Assembly (NCBI RefSeq): GCF_000010525.1
Contig: NC_009937.1
Location: 2,671,501-2,735,500, forward strand
DNA from: Azorhizobium caulinodans ORS 571
Lineage (GTDB): Bacteria > Pseudomonadota > Alphaproteobacteria > Rhizobiales > Xanthobacteraceae
Direction: 5' to 3'
Length of the DNA stretch: 64,000 nt
Shown piece after piece: positions 1 through 7,671 of the stretch; position 1 is the first letter of the stretch, and every line of letters begins with the position of its first letter. The notes below the pieces were generated by a model. The model saw only the letters and a list, made by a program, of their open reading frames with translations. It was not told where the DNA came from and made no database searches. The translations under genes were made by a program, and so were the position numbers.

Positions 1-601
1 CGCCCAGCATCCCGCTCCGCTCCGGGTCCAGCCGGTCGCAGATGTCGAGCGCCTGACCCATGGTGTTCACGCATGCACGGTCAGCGGCATACATGGGATG
101 GAGCGGCTCGATGGCGAGAGGCATGTGGGCGCTGCGGGCGTACTCCAGTAGCGTGCCGATGCCGTCCTCCACCATGGCACGGGCGGCCCCGATGTCCTTC
201 GAAGGCGCCGAGCCCGGCCGGGCATATTGCGGCAGGCCACCCACCACGAGAACGAGGCAGGACGCGCCCAGAGCCTCCGCCTCATCCACCGCGCGGCGGT
301 TGTCGTCGCGCACCTCCGGCAGGCGCGCGGGATCGGCCGGGAACATGCCGCCCCGGCAATAGCCCGAGAGCGCGAGGCCGGTCGCCTTCACCGCCTCAAC
401 GGCGCGGGGCAGGCCGATATGGGCCACCTGATCCCGCCAGGGCGAGATGGCGCGGATCTGCGCCCGCGCGCACGCCTCGATGATGGTCGCAAGATCGCCC
501 TGCCTGCGCACCGTCGCGGTGTTGATGGAGAGCAGGCGGTGATCCGCCGAGAAGTCCCTCAGGGCGGGCTTGAGGGCGCTGGGTGCGACACGGTCCTGCA
601 T
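1..601 (-). CDS. Sugar phosphate isomerase/epimerase family TIM-barrel protein (partial, C-terminus beyond window)
   Basis: The first 200 residues are visible; the gene runs off the window start. They read as a xylose-isomerase-like TIM barrel: an early strand with SINTATVR, then ISPWRDQVAHIG, LSGYCRGGMFP, LVLVVGGLPQY and a metal-site-like IEPLHPMYAADR near residue 180. Proteins of this class isomerise, epimerise or cleave keto-sugars and related polyols with a divalent metal. The ATG lies one base after the stop of the DUF993 gene, so the two are certainly co-transcribed and probably translationally coupled. It is the last visible gene of the ABC/catabolic operon starting near 7.4 kb. The fold is clear; the substrate is unknown. 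Confidence 0.8.
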   Translation of the reverse strand, partial: MQDRVAPSALKPALRDFSADHRLLSINTATVRRQGDLATIIEACARAQIRAISPWRDQVAHIGLPRAVEAVKATGLALSGYCRGGMFPADPARLPEVRDDNRRAVDEAEALGASCLVLVVGGLPQYARPGSAPSKDIGAARAMVEDGIGTLLEYARSAHMPLAIEPLHPMYAADRACVNTMGQALDICDRLDPERSGMLG

Positions 602-602
602 C

Positions 603-1796
603 TCAGGCCTCCACGCCACGCACGGCGAGCACGGCACGCATCCGCTGCACCGCCAGATCCGGATCGGTCAGCAGCCCGGCCCGATCCGCAAGACGGAACA
701 GTTCGGCCAGATGAAGGGTCGAGCGGGCGCTCTCCTGACCGCCGACCATCGTGAAATGGTCCTGATGGCCATTGAGATAGGCCATGAACACCACTCCCGT
801 CTTGTAGAAGCGCGTGGGCGCCCGGAAGATATGGCGCGACAGAGGCACGGTGGGCGCCAGGATGTCGTGGAAGCCCGCCTCGTCACCCGCCGCCAGCGCG
901 GTGAGCGCGGCCGAAGCGGCCGGGGCGATGGCATCGAAAATACCCAGCAAGGCGTGCGAATAGCCCTGCGCGTCTCCGGCGACCAGCTCCGCATAGTTGA
1001 AGTCATCGCCCGTATACATGCGCACGGCCGGGTCCAGCCGGCGGCGCATGGCGATCTCCTTGTCCTTGTCGAGGAGCGAAATCTTCACGCCATCGACCTT
1101 GGCCGCATGGGCATTGATGATGGCGACCGCCGTATCCATGGCTGCGTCGAGATCGCGCGTGCCCCAGTAGCCGGCGAGCGCGGGATCGAACATGTCGCCC
1201 AGCCAGTGGATGATGACCGGCTCGCGCACCTGGCTCAGGATGCGGCCATAGACGGTCTCGTAATCCGCCGCCGATGTGCCGATGCGGGCAAGCGCGCGGG
1301 AGGCCATCAGGATGATGCGCCCGCCCACCTTCTCCACCGCCGCCACCTGCTCTTCATAGGCGCGGATCACGTCGTCGAGCGACCTTGCGGCCTCAGGTGC
1401 GAGGTGGTCCGTGCCCGCTCCGGAAAAGACCAGCGCCTCCGGCCCGTGCGCCTTCGCAGCCTCCACCGAGCGGCGGATCAGGTCCAGCGAGGTCGGCCAG
1501 TCGAGACCCATGCCGCGCTGGGCCGTATCCATGGCTTCCGCAACGCCGAGGCCGAGGTCCCATAGGCGCTGCCGATAGGCGATGGTGTGGTCCCAGTCGA
1601 TGGCGGCTTCGAGCCACGGATCGCTGGCCGCCAGCGGGTCCGCCACCACATGGGCGGCGGAAAAGGCGATGCGGTTCATCGGCCCCGACGCACGCGCGGG
1701 AAAATCGCGGGGGGCCGAGAGCTTGAACGTCTCAAGCCCGCCCCCGGCGAGCGGCAGGCGAAGGGACAGGGCGGTGGCGTTCGCGCGTTCGTTCAT
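603..1796 (-). CDS. DUF993 family (dihydrodipicolinate synthase-like) protein
   Basis: This 397-residue protein matches the DUF993 family, usually annotated as a dihydrodipicolinate-synthase-like TIM barrel. Recognisable stretches include LIRRSVEAAKAHG, EQVAAVEKVGGRIILMASRALAR, VIIHWLGDMFDPALAGYWG, DGVKISLLDKDKE with the KIS lysine where a Schiff-base lysine would lie in aldolases, and RMYTGDDFNY. I infer an aldolase or lyase acting on an acid-sugar intermediate; no member's reaction is known to me. It lies between the Gfo/Idh/MocA oxidoreductase and the isomerase gene. The 207-base gap upstream carries palindromes, but the order and strand still fit one operon. Confidence 0.8.
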   Translation of the reverse strand: MNERANATALSLRLPLAGGGLETFKLSAPRDFPARASGPMNRIAFSAAHVVADPLAASDPWLEAAIDWDHTIAYRQRLWDLGLGVAEAMDTAQRGMGLDWPTSLDLIRRSVEAAKAHGPEALVFSGAGTDHLAPEAARSLDDVIRAYEEQVAAVEKVGGRIILMASRALARIGTSAADYETVYGRILSQVREPVIIHWLGDMFDPALAGYWGTRDLDAAMDTAVAIINAHAAKVDGVKISLLDKDKEIAMRRRLDPAVRMYTGDDFNYAELVAGDAQGYSHALLGIFDAIAPAASAALTALAAGDEAGFHDILAPTVPLSRHIFRAPTRFYKTGVVFMAYLNGHQDHFTMVGGQESARSTLHLAELFRLADRAGLLTDPDLAVQRMRAVLAVRGVEA

Positions 1797-1888
1797 CGTT
1801 TCTGATCCTTCTTGGTCGCGGCTCCGCCGCCGCTGAAACCCATGTCCCCGTGGTCCGGTCCGAGCGCCCCCGTGCGCTGCGTCCCTAA

Positions 1889-1919
1889 GGTCATGGCCAG
1901 GCGTGTCCCGGCCATGACC
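1889..1919. repeat. Perfect 10-bp inverted repeat between oxidoreductase and DUF993 genes
   Basis: GGTCATGGCC at 1889-1898 faces GGCCATGACC at 1910-1919 across an 11-base loop. It sits in the 207-base gap between two minus-strand operon genes and has no T-run on either side. It is therefore more likely an mRNA-processing or repeat-type hairpin than a strong terminator. Confidence 0.55.
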
Positions 1920-1950
1920 GTGGTTCGGCTAGGTGCGCGGATGGTGGGAT

Positions 1951-1979
1951 GTCATGCCCGGACCAGCTCCGGACACGAC
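1951..1979. repeat. REP-like imperfect palindrome (GTCATGCCCGG type)
   Basis: GTCATGCCCGGA at 1951-1962 pairs with TCCGGACACGAC at 1968-1979, 10 of 12 positions. The leading GTCATGCCCGG recurs, read on the minus strand, in the palindrome at 17942-17964. This suggests a dispersed extragenic palindromic family of the kind common in Hyphomicrobiales. Confidence 0.45.
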
Positions 1980-2003
1980 GGCCGTGCCTGAAGGTGCAGC
2001 CCC

Positions 2004-3188
2004 TCACTCGGCGGCTTGCAGGACGGCCCGTTCGGACGCTTCCAGCGTCGGCACGTCGATCCAGCGGCGCTCCTTCCAGCTCTGGAGCGCGCATTCCACG
2101 AGTTGCACGCCCTTGGCGCCTTCGCGGAGCGTGAAGCGATAGGGCGCATCCTCCACCACGTGGCGGATGAACATCTCCCACTGCACCTTGAAGCCGTTGT
2201 CGAACACCGCCGTGTCGGGCACCGGCTGCCAGTGGTTGTAGAAGTCCATGGTCTGCTTCTGGTCCGGGTTCCACACCGGGCGCGGGGTGCCGACGCGGGA
2301 CTGGAAGACACAGTCCGAAAGCCCCGCCACCGCCGAACCCAGCGTGCCGTCCACCTGGAACGTCACCAGGTCGTCGCGATAGACGCGGGTGCACCAGGAC
2401 ATGTTGATGTGGGCGATCACGCCGTCCTGAAGCTCGAAGGTGGCATAAGCGGCATCATCCGCCGTCGCCTCATAGGGCTGGCCGCGCTCGTCCACGCGGG
2501 AGGGGATGTGGGTCGCGCCGAGACAGGACACCGACTTCACTTCGCCGAAGAGATTGTCCAGCACGTAGCGCCAGTGGCAGACCATATCGAGGATCATGCC
2601 GCCGCCCTCCTGCGAACGGTAATTCCAGGAGGGGCGCTGCGCCGGCTGGCCCCAGTCTCCCTCAAACACCCAGTAACCGAACTCCCCGCGCACCGAGATC
2701 ATGCGGCCGAAGAAGCCGGAATCCCGCAGCAGCTTGAGCTTCTGAAGGCCGGGCAGGAAGAGCTTGTCCTGCACCACGCCGTTCTTCACGCCCTTCTCCT
2801 CCGCGAGGCGGCAGATGCGGACGGCTTCCGGCAGATTGGTGGCGATGGGCTTCTCGCAATAGACATGCTTGCCGGCGCGGATGGCCTTTTCCAGCAGGAT
2901 GGGACGCATCTGGGTGGTGGCGGCGTCGAAGAAGATTTCGTTGCCGGGATCGGCCAGGGCGGCGTCGAGGTCCGTGCCCCAGCGCTCGATGCCATACTGC
3001 TTCGCGAGCCCTTCCACCTTGTCCGCATTGCGGCCGATGAGGATGGGATCGAGCTGCACTTTCGTGCCGTCGGAAAGGGGCACGCCCCCCTGCGCGCGGA
3101 TGGCCACCACGGAGCGGATGAGGTGCTGGTTCAGCCCCATTCGCCCGGTGATGCCGTTCATGATGAGGCCGAGGCGCTTCTGGGTCAT
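2004..3188 (-). CDS. Gfo/Idh/MocA family oxidoreductase
   Basis: A 394-residue NAD(P)-dependent oxidoreductase. The N-terminus MTQKRLGLIMNGITGRMG opens a Rossmann fold, and the family signature CEKPIATN lies near residue 113. A C-terminal alpha/beta domain follows, with GGGMILDMVCHWRYVLDNLFG carrying the usual active-site Asp/His region. Enzymes of this family oxidise or reduce a secondary hydroxyl or keto group of sugars, inositols and similar polyols. The ATG overlaps the stop of the preceding enolase-superfamily gene by four bases (ATGA), so translation is coupled. It is probably the dehydrogenase step of the operon; which carbon and which substrate cannot be told. Confidence 0.9.
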   Translation of the reverse strand: MTQKRLGLIMNGITGRMGLNQHLIRSVVAIRAQGGVPLSDGTKVQLDPILIGRNADKVEGLAKQYGIERWGTDLDAALADPGNEIFFDAATTQMRPILLEKAIRAGKHVYCEKPIATNLPEAVRICRLAEEKGVKNGVVQDKLFLPGLQKLKLLRDSGFFGRMISVRGEFGYWVFEGDWGQPAQRPSWNYRSQEGGGMILDMVCHWRYVLDNLFGEVKSVSCLGATHIPSRVDERGQPYEATADDAAYATFELQDGVIAHINMSWCTRVYRDDLVTFQVDGTLGSAVAGLSDCVFQSRVGTPRPVWNPDQKQTMDFYNHWQPVPDTAVFDNGFKVQWEMFIRHVVEDAPYRFTLREGAKGVQLVECALQSWKERRWIDVPTLEASERAVLQAAE

Positions 3189-4576
3189 GCCGGTATCTCC
3201 TGATGAAGTCTGGTTTCGGGAAGCGTGACGGGCGCAAGGCTCGCCCAGTCGGGTTCGGCCCGCCCGGCAAAGCCGGGGGCGGAGAGCAGGGAGGCGGTGG
3301 CCAATACGCCGCGCGAGACATCGAGCGCGGCGCCCGCATCCGTGAGGCGATAGAGATCCGGGTGCGCCGCCGCGAAGGCGCCGGCCTCTTCCTCGGGCGC
3401 GGGACCAAAGCCCGCGACATAATGGTGGCCGTTGCGCTCGCCGTGGGTGAGGCCAAGCGTGGCCACGAGCGCAAGGTCCTGCTGGAGGCCGAGCCCCGGC
3501 TGGCAGGTGAGGTCCTCGGCGGTCAGGAAAGTGCCCTCCCCCGCCTGCACCCGCACCGCATTGAGGATGGACTTGTAGAGCCCCTTGCAGGCTTTGGAGG
3601 ATACGCCGCGATAGCCGAGAGCGATGGCTCGAGGGAAGGCATCGAGGCCGCCATCGGCCTCGTCGATGATGACGGGAATACCATCAAGCGCCGGCGGCAG
3701 CGGACGCGTGAAGGTCTCCGTCCGGTCAAACGGCTGCTCGATATAGAGCAGCCGCGCCTTCAGAGGCCTGAGAGCCGGCGTGTCGAGCCCGGCCGCGAGC
3801 TGGCAGAGACGCTCGGGGTCGTATTGCTCGTTCGCATCCAGCGTCGCGCGGAAATCCGGCGCGAGATGGGTGAGTAAGGCCGTGATGGCGGCGAGCCGGT
3901 CGAGGTCGGCGGCAAGATCGCCACCGATCTTGATCTTGAAGAAGCGCAGCCGAGCGGCTGCGATCTCGGCAGAAAGGCCGTGCGGCCCCTCCAGCGGATC
4001 GAGCAAACCGATCGTGTGCCGCACAGCCACGGCCGGGACAGGCGTGAGAGACGCAAGGAGCGCAGGGATCTGCTCAGGAGAGAGGTCACGAGCGTTCCGG
4101 GCATCAAGCCCCATCACATTGCGGGAAAGCCCCTCCGGAAACGTCAGGGATAGGGCGCGCAACAGGGCATCCACGACCGCCTTGTCCAGCAAGGCGGGAC
4201 CGAAATGGGCCGCGAGCGCGGGGATGCCCCGCCCTTCGGCCCAGCCGAGTTGCATGGCCGCCGCATCCGCCGAAAGGCCGTAGGCCGTGGACCATGGGGC
4301 ATCCGCATAGAGGGCCGCGGCGTGCAGCAGGACCCGGCGCAGGTCGTCGACCGTCTGTTCGGGCGACTTGTGCGGCGCCTTGTCGAACCAGCGCGGCATC
4401 ATCATCTCGGCCGCCTGTCCCACGGCACGACCCGCGCCTTCTACCTCCAGTTCGATCCGCACGAACGCCTGCGGCGCCGCCTCGACCACGGACGGGCCGA
4501 AGCGGAAGGGACGCACGAACGGCATCATCCGTTCGCGGACCTCGACCGACAGGATGCGGAGGCGGGGCGCAGTCAT
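3185..4576 (-). CDS. Enolase superfamily (mandelate racemase/muconate lactonizing-like) enzyme
   Basis: 463 residues from the ATG chosen here (MTAPRLRIL); an in-frame start 30 bases upstream would run into the ATPase stop region and is less likely. The barrel shows the superfamily pattern: KIKIGG (K214, K216), DANE (D247), IEQP (E280), DEAD (D305) and SSKACKG (K328). These are the general bases and metal ligands that abstract the proton alpha to a carboxylate. Most relatives are acid-sugar dehydratases or racemases. The gene begins 7 bases after the ABC ATPase stop and overlaps the oxidoreductase by four. It probably dehydrates or epimerises the imported carboxylated compound. Confidence 0.88.
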   Translation of the reverse strand: MTAPRLRILSVEVRERMMPFVRPFRFGPSVVEAAPQAFVRIELEVEGAGRAVGQAAEMMMPRWFDKAPHKSPEQTVDDLRRVLLHAAALYADAPWSTAYGLSADAAAMQLGWAEGRGIPALAAHFGPALLDKAVVDALLRALSLTFPEGLSRNVMGLDARNARDLSPEQIPALLASLTPVPAVAVRHTIGLLDPLEGPHGLSAEIAAARLRFFKIKIGGDLAADLDRLAAITALLTHLAPDFRATLDANEQYDPERLCQLAAGLDTPALRPLKARLLYIEQPFDRTETFTRPLPPALDGIPVIIDEADGGLDAFPRAIALGYRGVSSKACKGLYKSILNAVRVQAGEGTFLTAEDLTCQPGLGLQQDLALVATLGLTHGERNGHHYVAGFGPAPEEEAGAFAAAHPDLYRLTDAGAALDVSRGVLATASLLSAPGFAGRAEPDWASLAPVTLPETRLHQEIPA

Positions 4577-4583
4577 GGCGGGC

Positions 4584-5405
4584 TCAGTCGATGTGCCCGC
4601 GGGCATAGAAGTGGCCGCGCACCTGCTGGGCCAGTTCGGCGAAAGCGGGTGTTCCCATCAGTTCCAGAGCCCGCGGGCGGGGAAGCGGCACGTCGTAGAT
4701 GGCGGCGATGGAGCCGGGACGGTCCGTCATCACCACCACCCGATCGCCGAGGAAGATGGCTTCCGGAATGGAGTGCGTGATCAGCAGGATGGTCTTGCGG
4801 GTCTCGAAATGGATGCGCTGGAGTTCCAGGTTCATCCGCTCCCGAGTCATGGCATCGAGCGCGCCGAAGGGTTCGTCCATCAGGACGATCTTGGGATCGT
4901 GGACAAGGGCGCGGCAGATGGCGGTGCGCTGCTGCATCCCGCCGGACAGCTGCCACGGATACTTGTTCTCGAAGTCCGAAAGCCCAGCGGTCGCCAGAAG
5001 CTGGCGGGCTCGCGCAAGGTGCGAGGCCTTGTCCAGCCCCCGCACCTCCACGGGCATCATGACGTTGCGCAGAACCGTGCGCCAGGCAAGCAGGACCGGG
5101 CTCTGGAATACGATGCCCACGTCATCCGGGGGTTCGGTGACGCGCGTACCGTCGATGACGATCTCACCGTCGCTCGCCGGGATGAGGCCGGCCACCAGCT
5201 TCAGCAAGGTGGACTTGCCGCATCCCGAGGGGCCGACCACGGAGATGAACTCGCCCTCGCGGATGTCGAGAGTGATGGGCTTCAGCGAGGGCATCTCGCC
5301 GTCGCGCGTCCGGTAGGTCTTGGTCAGGCCGCGGATCTCGATGAGCCGACGGCGCACGTCGGTCGTCTCGTCGCGCGACACGACCCGCAGGGTATTGGCG
5401 GCCAT
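4584..5405 (-). CDS. ABC transporter ATP-binding protein (SsuB/TauB/NrtD class)
   Basis: 273 residues from the ATG at 5405, preferred because GGAG lies six bases before it; the ATG four codons upstream has no such site. Walker A GPSGCGKST is at 58-66, the signature LSGGMQQR at 153-160, and Walker B IVLMDEP at 173-179. It energises the importer formed with the permease at 6555-7364 and the binding protein at 5466-6482, the nitrate/sulfonate/taurine-type ABC class. The order permease, binding protein, ATPase, then four enzymes suggests uptake feeding directly into catabolism. Confidence 0.93.
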   Translation of the reverse strand: MAANTLRVVSRDETTDVRRRLIEIRGLTKTYRTRDGEMPSLKPITLDIREGEFISVVGPSGCGKSTLLKLVAGLIPASDGEIVIDGTRVTEPPDDVGIVFQSPVLLAWRTVLRNVMMPVEVRGLDKASHLARARQLLATAGLSDFENKYPWQLSGGMQQRTAICRALVHDPKIVLMDEPFGALDAMTRERMNLELQRIHFETRKTILLITHSIPEAIFLGDRVVVMTDRPGSIAAIYDVPLPRPRALELMGTPAFAELAQQVRGHFYARGHID

Positions 5406-5465
5406 GAGGTTCTCCATCGGAGTTCGACTGGTCCGCGCGCCGGACCACCGGCGCGCGGCGACGGG

Positions 5466-6482
5466 TCAGTTGCCGGCGGCGGGAAGATAGTCGCGCGTAT
5501 AGAAGGACTTGGTGTTGTCCTTCGCCGAGGCTTCGAGACCGCCGTATTCGATGAGGAGATCCACCGTGGAGGTCATGTCCGCATCGGTGACCTGAAACGG
5601 CGGGCGGCCTTTGGTTTCGTCTGTGTGATAAAGGGGCGTCGTCAGCGCGAAGCCCTCCAGCAGCGTCTCGCGCTTGCCCGCCTTGGGCAGGTCCGCGAGC
5701 AGCGCATCGACCGCCGCGCCGGGATCCTTCTCCGCACCGATGAAGGCAGCCGTGGTCGCCTTCATGAAGCGGCGGACAAGGTCGGGATTGGACTTCAGCA
5801 GGTCCTTGTTGGTGATGATGCCGGACGAGACCATGTGGATGCCGTAGTCGGCGAACATGATCGGACGCACGTCCTTTCCGGTGGCATCCTTCAGCTTCAT
5901 GCTCTGGTCCATGACATAGCCGAGCAACAGATCGGCGCGGCCGTTGGCGACGGCATTGAGCTTGGTTTGCGCGTCACCCGACACCACCTGGAAATCGGAG
6001 GCCCTCAGCCCCGCCTGCTTCAGGAAGAGCGGCCAGATCTGGGACATGGAGTCACCCGGCGTGGTGGCGACGATCTTGCCCTTGATGTCTTCCGGCTTGC
6101 GGATGTTCTTGTCAGAAAAGCCCATGACGGACATTGGGCTTTTCTGAAGCGCCACGCCCACGGCCACGACGGGAGCACCCTTGGCGGCGGCGCGGATCAT
6201 GGTGGGCACGTCCGCATAACCGAACTGCACGGTGCCGGCCGCCACTGCCTGGATGGTGACGGCGGACCCGCGGCCCTCTTGGATGTCGAGATCGATGCCC
6301 TCGGCAGCATAAAGGCCCTTGGCCTTGCCGTAGAAGAAGGGCGCGTGCTCGCCATAGACGTACCAGTTGAGCAGCAGCGTCACCTTGTCGGCAGCGGCCG
6401 CGGGTATTGCGGTGGCAGCGAGAAGCGAGGCACCCAGCGCGGCGCCAAGGCACCGCAGGGCGGTGCGGCGAACAACGGTCAT
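5466..6482 (-). CDS. ABC transporter substrate-binding protein (NMT1/THI5-like)
   Basis: 338 residues with a cleavable signal peptide (MTVVRRTALRC, hydrophobic core, AAA-A at about 29-31). The ATG at 6482 is preceded by GGGAGGAAATC, a strong ribosome binding site, so the longer reading frame upstream was rejected. The mature part begins with LLLNWYVYGEHAPFFYGK, typical of NMT1/SsuA-type periplasmic proteins that bind small organonitrogen, sulfonate or heterocyclic ligands. The ligand cannot be assigned. It is encoded between its permease and ATPase and probably delivers the substrate degraded by the enzymes encoded downstream. Confidence 0.9.
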   Translation of the reverse strand: MTVVRRTALRCLGAALGASLLAATAIPAAAADKVTLLLNWYVYGEHAPFFYGKAKGLYAAEGIDLDIQEGRGSAVTIQAVAAGTVQFGYADVPTMIRAAAKGAPVVAVGVALQKSPMSVMGFSDKNIRKPEDIKGKIVATTPGDSMSQIWPLFLKQAGLRASDFQVVSGDAQTKLNAVANGRADLLLGYVMDQSMKLKDATGKDVRPIMFADYGIHMVSSGIITNKDLLKSNPDLVRRFMKATTAAFIGAEKDPGAAVDALLADLPKAGKRETLLEGFALTTPLYHTDETKGRPPFQVTDADMTSTVDLLIEYGGLEASAKDNTKSFYTRDYLPAAGN

Positions 6483-6554
6483 GATTTCCTCCCGGACATT
6501 TTTCTTTGCTGGCGAACGCATCACGCACACAGGGCGCCGCCTTGCGGCGCCGGA

Positions 6555-7364
6555 TCAGGCGGTAGCGAACACGTCCTGCCGCTGGCTGGCGTGCCACGGG
6601 ACGCACAGACGCTCGATGACATCGACGACCCAGAAGAGCACCACGCCGATGAGCGCCAGCAGGATCAGCGCCGCGAACATGGTGGGGAGCTCGAAATTGC
6701 CGATGGAACGTTGGAGCACGAAGCCCAGCCCGGAATTGGCGCCGACGAACTCGCCGACCACCGCCCCCACCACCGCGAGCGTCACCGACACCTTCAGGCC
6801 GGCGAATATGGCCGGCATGGCATGGGGCAGGCTCACCATGGCAAAGGTCTGGAGCTTGGAGGCCTTCATGGCGCGAGCGAGATCCCGCATGTCGCCTTCG
6901 ACGGACTTGAAGCCCTGAACGCCGGCGACGATGACGGGAAAGACCCCGAGCAGGAAGGCGGAGATGACCTTCGGCACCATCCCGAACCCGAACCAGACCA
7001 CGAAGAGCGGCGCGATGGCGACCTTCGGGATGGATTGGGAGAAGACGAGCAGCGGATAGAGATAGCCCTCCACGGTGCGGGAGCCGGCGATCATCATGGC
7101 GAGCGGAATGCCGATCAGCGCGGACAGCGCGAAGCCGGATACCGTCGCGATGGTGGTGGGGATGGCTTCCTGGAGCAGCATGCCGCCTTCCGTCCGGAAG
7201 GCCATGAACACATCCCACGGCGCCGGAATGAGATAGGGCGGAATCTTGAACAGCCGCACGCTCACGTCCCACAGCGCGATAAGCACGACAAGAAGCGCGA
7301 CGGGCTTCACGGACGGCGAATTGAAGAAGGCGTGCGCGGACAATCCCGGGCGTCGTGACGCCAT
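6555..7364 (-). CDS. ABC transporter permease (SsuC/TauC class)
   Basis: 269 residues with about six membrane helices. The cytoplasmic EAA-type loop reads DLARAMKASKLQTFAMVSLP and contacts the ATPase. The ATG at 7364 has GGGAGGAG seven bases upstream. It is the first gene of the operon; a sigma-70-type promoter and palindromic operator candidate lie 46-90 bases upstream. Family knowledge places it in the inner membrane as the channel of a nitrate/sulfonate/taurine-type importer. Confidence 0.92.
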   Translation of the reverse strand: MASRRPGLSAHAFFNSPSVKPVALLVVLIALWDVSVRLFKIPPYLIPAPWDVFMAFRTEGGMLLQEAIPTTIATVSGFALSALIGIPLAMMIAGSRTVEGYLYPLLVFSQSIPKVAIAPLFVVWFGFGMVPKVISAFLLGVFPVIVAGVQGFKSVEGDMRDLARAMKASKLQTFAMVSLPHAMPAIFAGLKVSVTLAVVGAVVGEFVGANSGLGFVLQRSIGNFELPTMFAALILLALIGVVLFWVVDVIERLCVPWHASQRQDVFATA

Positions 7365-7409
7365 GGCGATCTCCTCCCATGTATCTGCGGGCTCTTGCGG
7401 CTCGCTAAA

Positions 7410-7427
7410 TAACTAACCGGTGAATTA
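7410..7427. promoter_or_regulatory. Candidate repressor operator centred on ACCGGT
   Basis: TAACTAACCGGTGAATTA is an imperfect palindrome (14 of 18 positions symmetric) with ACCGGT at 7416-7421. It overlaps the -10 hexamer and start site of the promoter at 7424-7453, a position typical of repressor operators. TetR- and GntR-type regulators often bind ACCGGT-centred sites; a LysR site is less likely. Confidence 0.5.
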
Positions 7428-7453
7428 CATGCAGAGGGTCGAGGCCCTGTCAA
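7424..7453 (-). promoter_or_regulatory. Sigma-70-type promoter of the ABC/catabolic operon
   Basis: On the minus strand TTGACA (7453-7448) matches the -35 consensus exactly. After 18 bases TGTAAT (7429-7424) matches the -10 consensus at five of six positions. Transcription would start near 7417, leaving about 50 bases of leader before the permease ATG. Confidence 0.6.
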
Positions 7454-7671
7454 GCGGTGCCGCAACGGTGATTGCGGGGCGCCCCGGACGCGTGTCCGTC
7501 ACGTTGCGGCGCACAAGAAGTAAGAAACGGACGAAAGGCAGTGCCTCGCTCGAGGCCGCCGTGTGAGGCTTCCCTCGAGCACCTTAGGCGTTGCCGCGAC
7601 AGGCATAAAGGAAGCTGCTGACCTGCCGCTTCTCTCGCCAATGATCCTCTGCTTATCTCCGAGCGGTCACC

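Larger units (their letters stand above)
7365..7671. other. 307-bp intergenic region carrying the catabolic operon promoter
   Basis: No gene was found here. The half nearest the permease holds the promoter and palindrome listed separately. The half nearest the LysR gene is unremarkable and has no clear terminator for that gene, so some read-through from it is possible. Confidence 0.6.

Noticed and set aside
4368-7358. Plus-strand open frame of 996 codons opposite the ABC genes
   Set aside because: The opposite strand encodes clear ABC proteins with intact motifs. The long frame is a by-product of high GC and has no recognisable domain.
7365-7671. Thiamine (TPP) riboswitch ahead of the NMT1-type importer
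   Set aside because: The conserved TPP-box pattern (CTGAGA and the ACCTGATC-like segment) was not found in the leader. A protein-operator site fits better.
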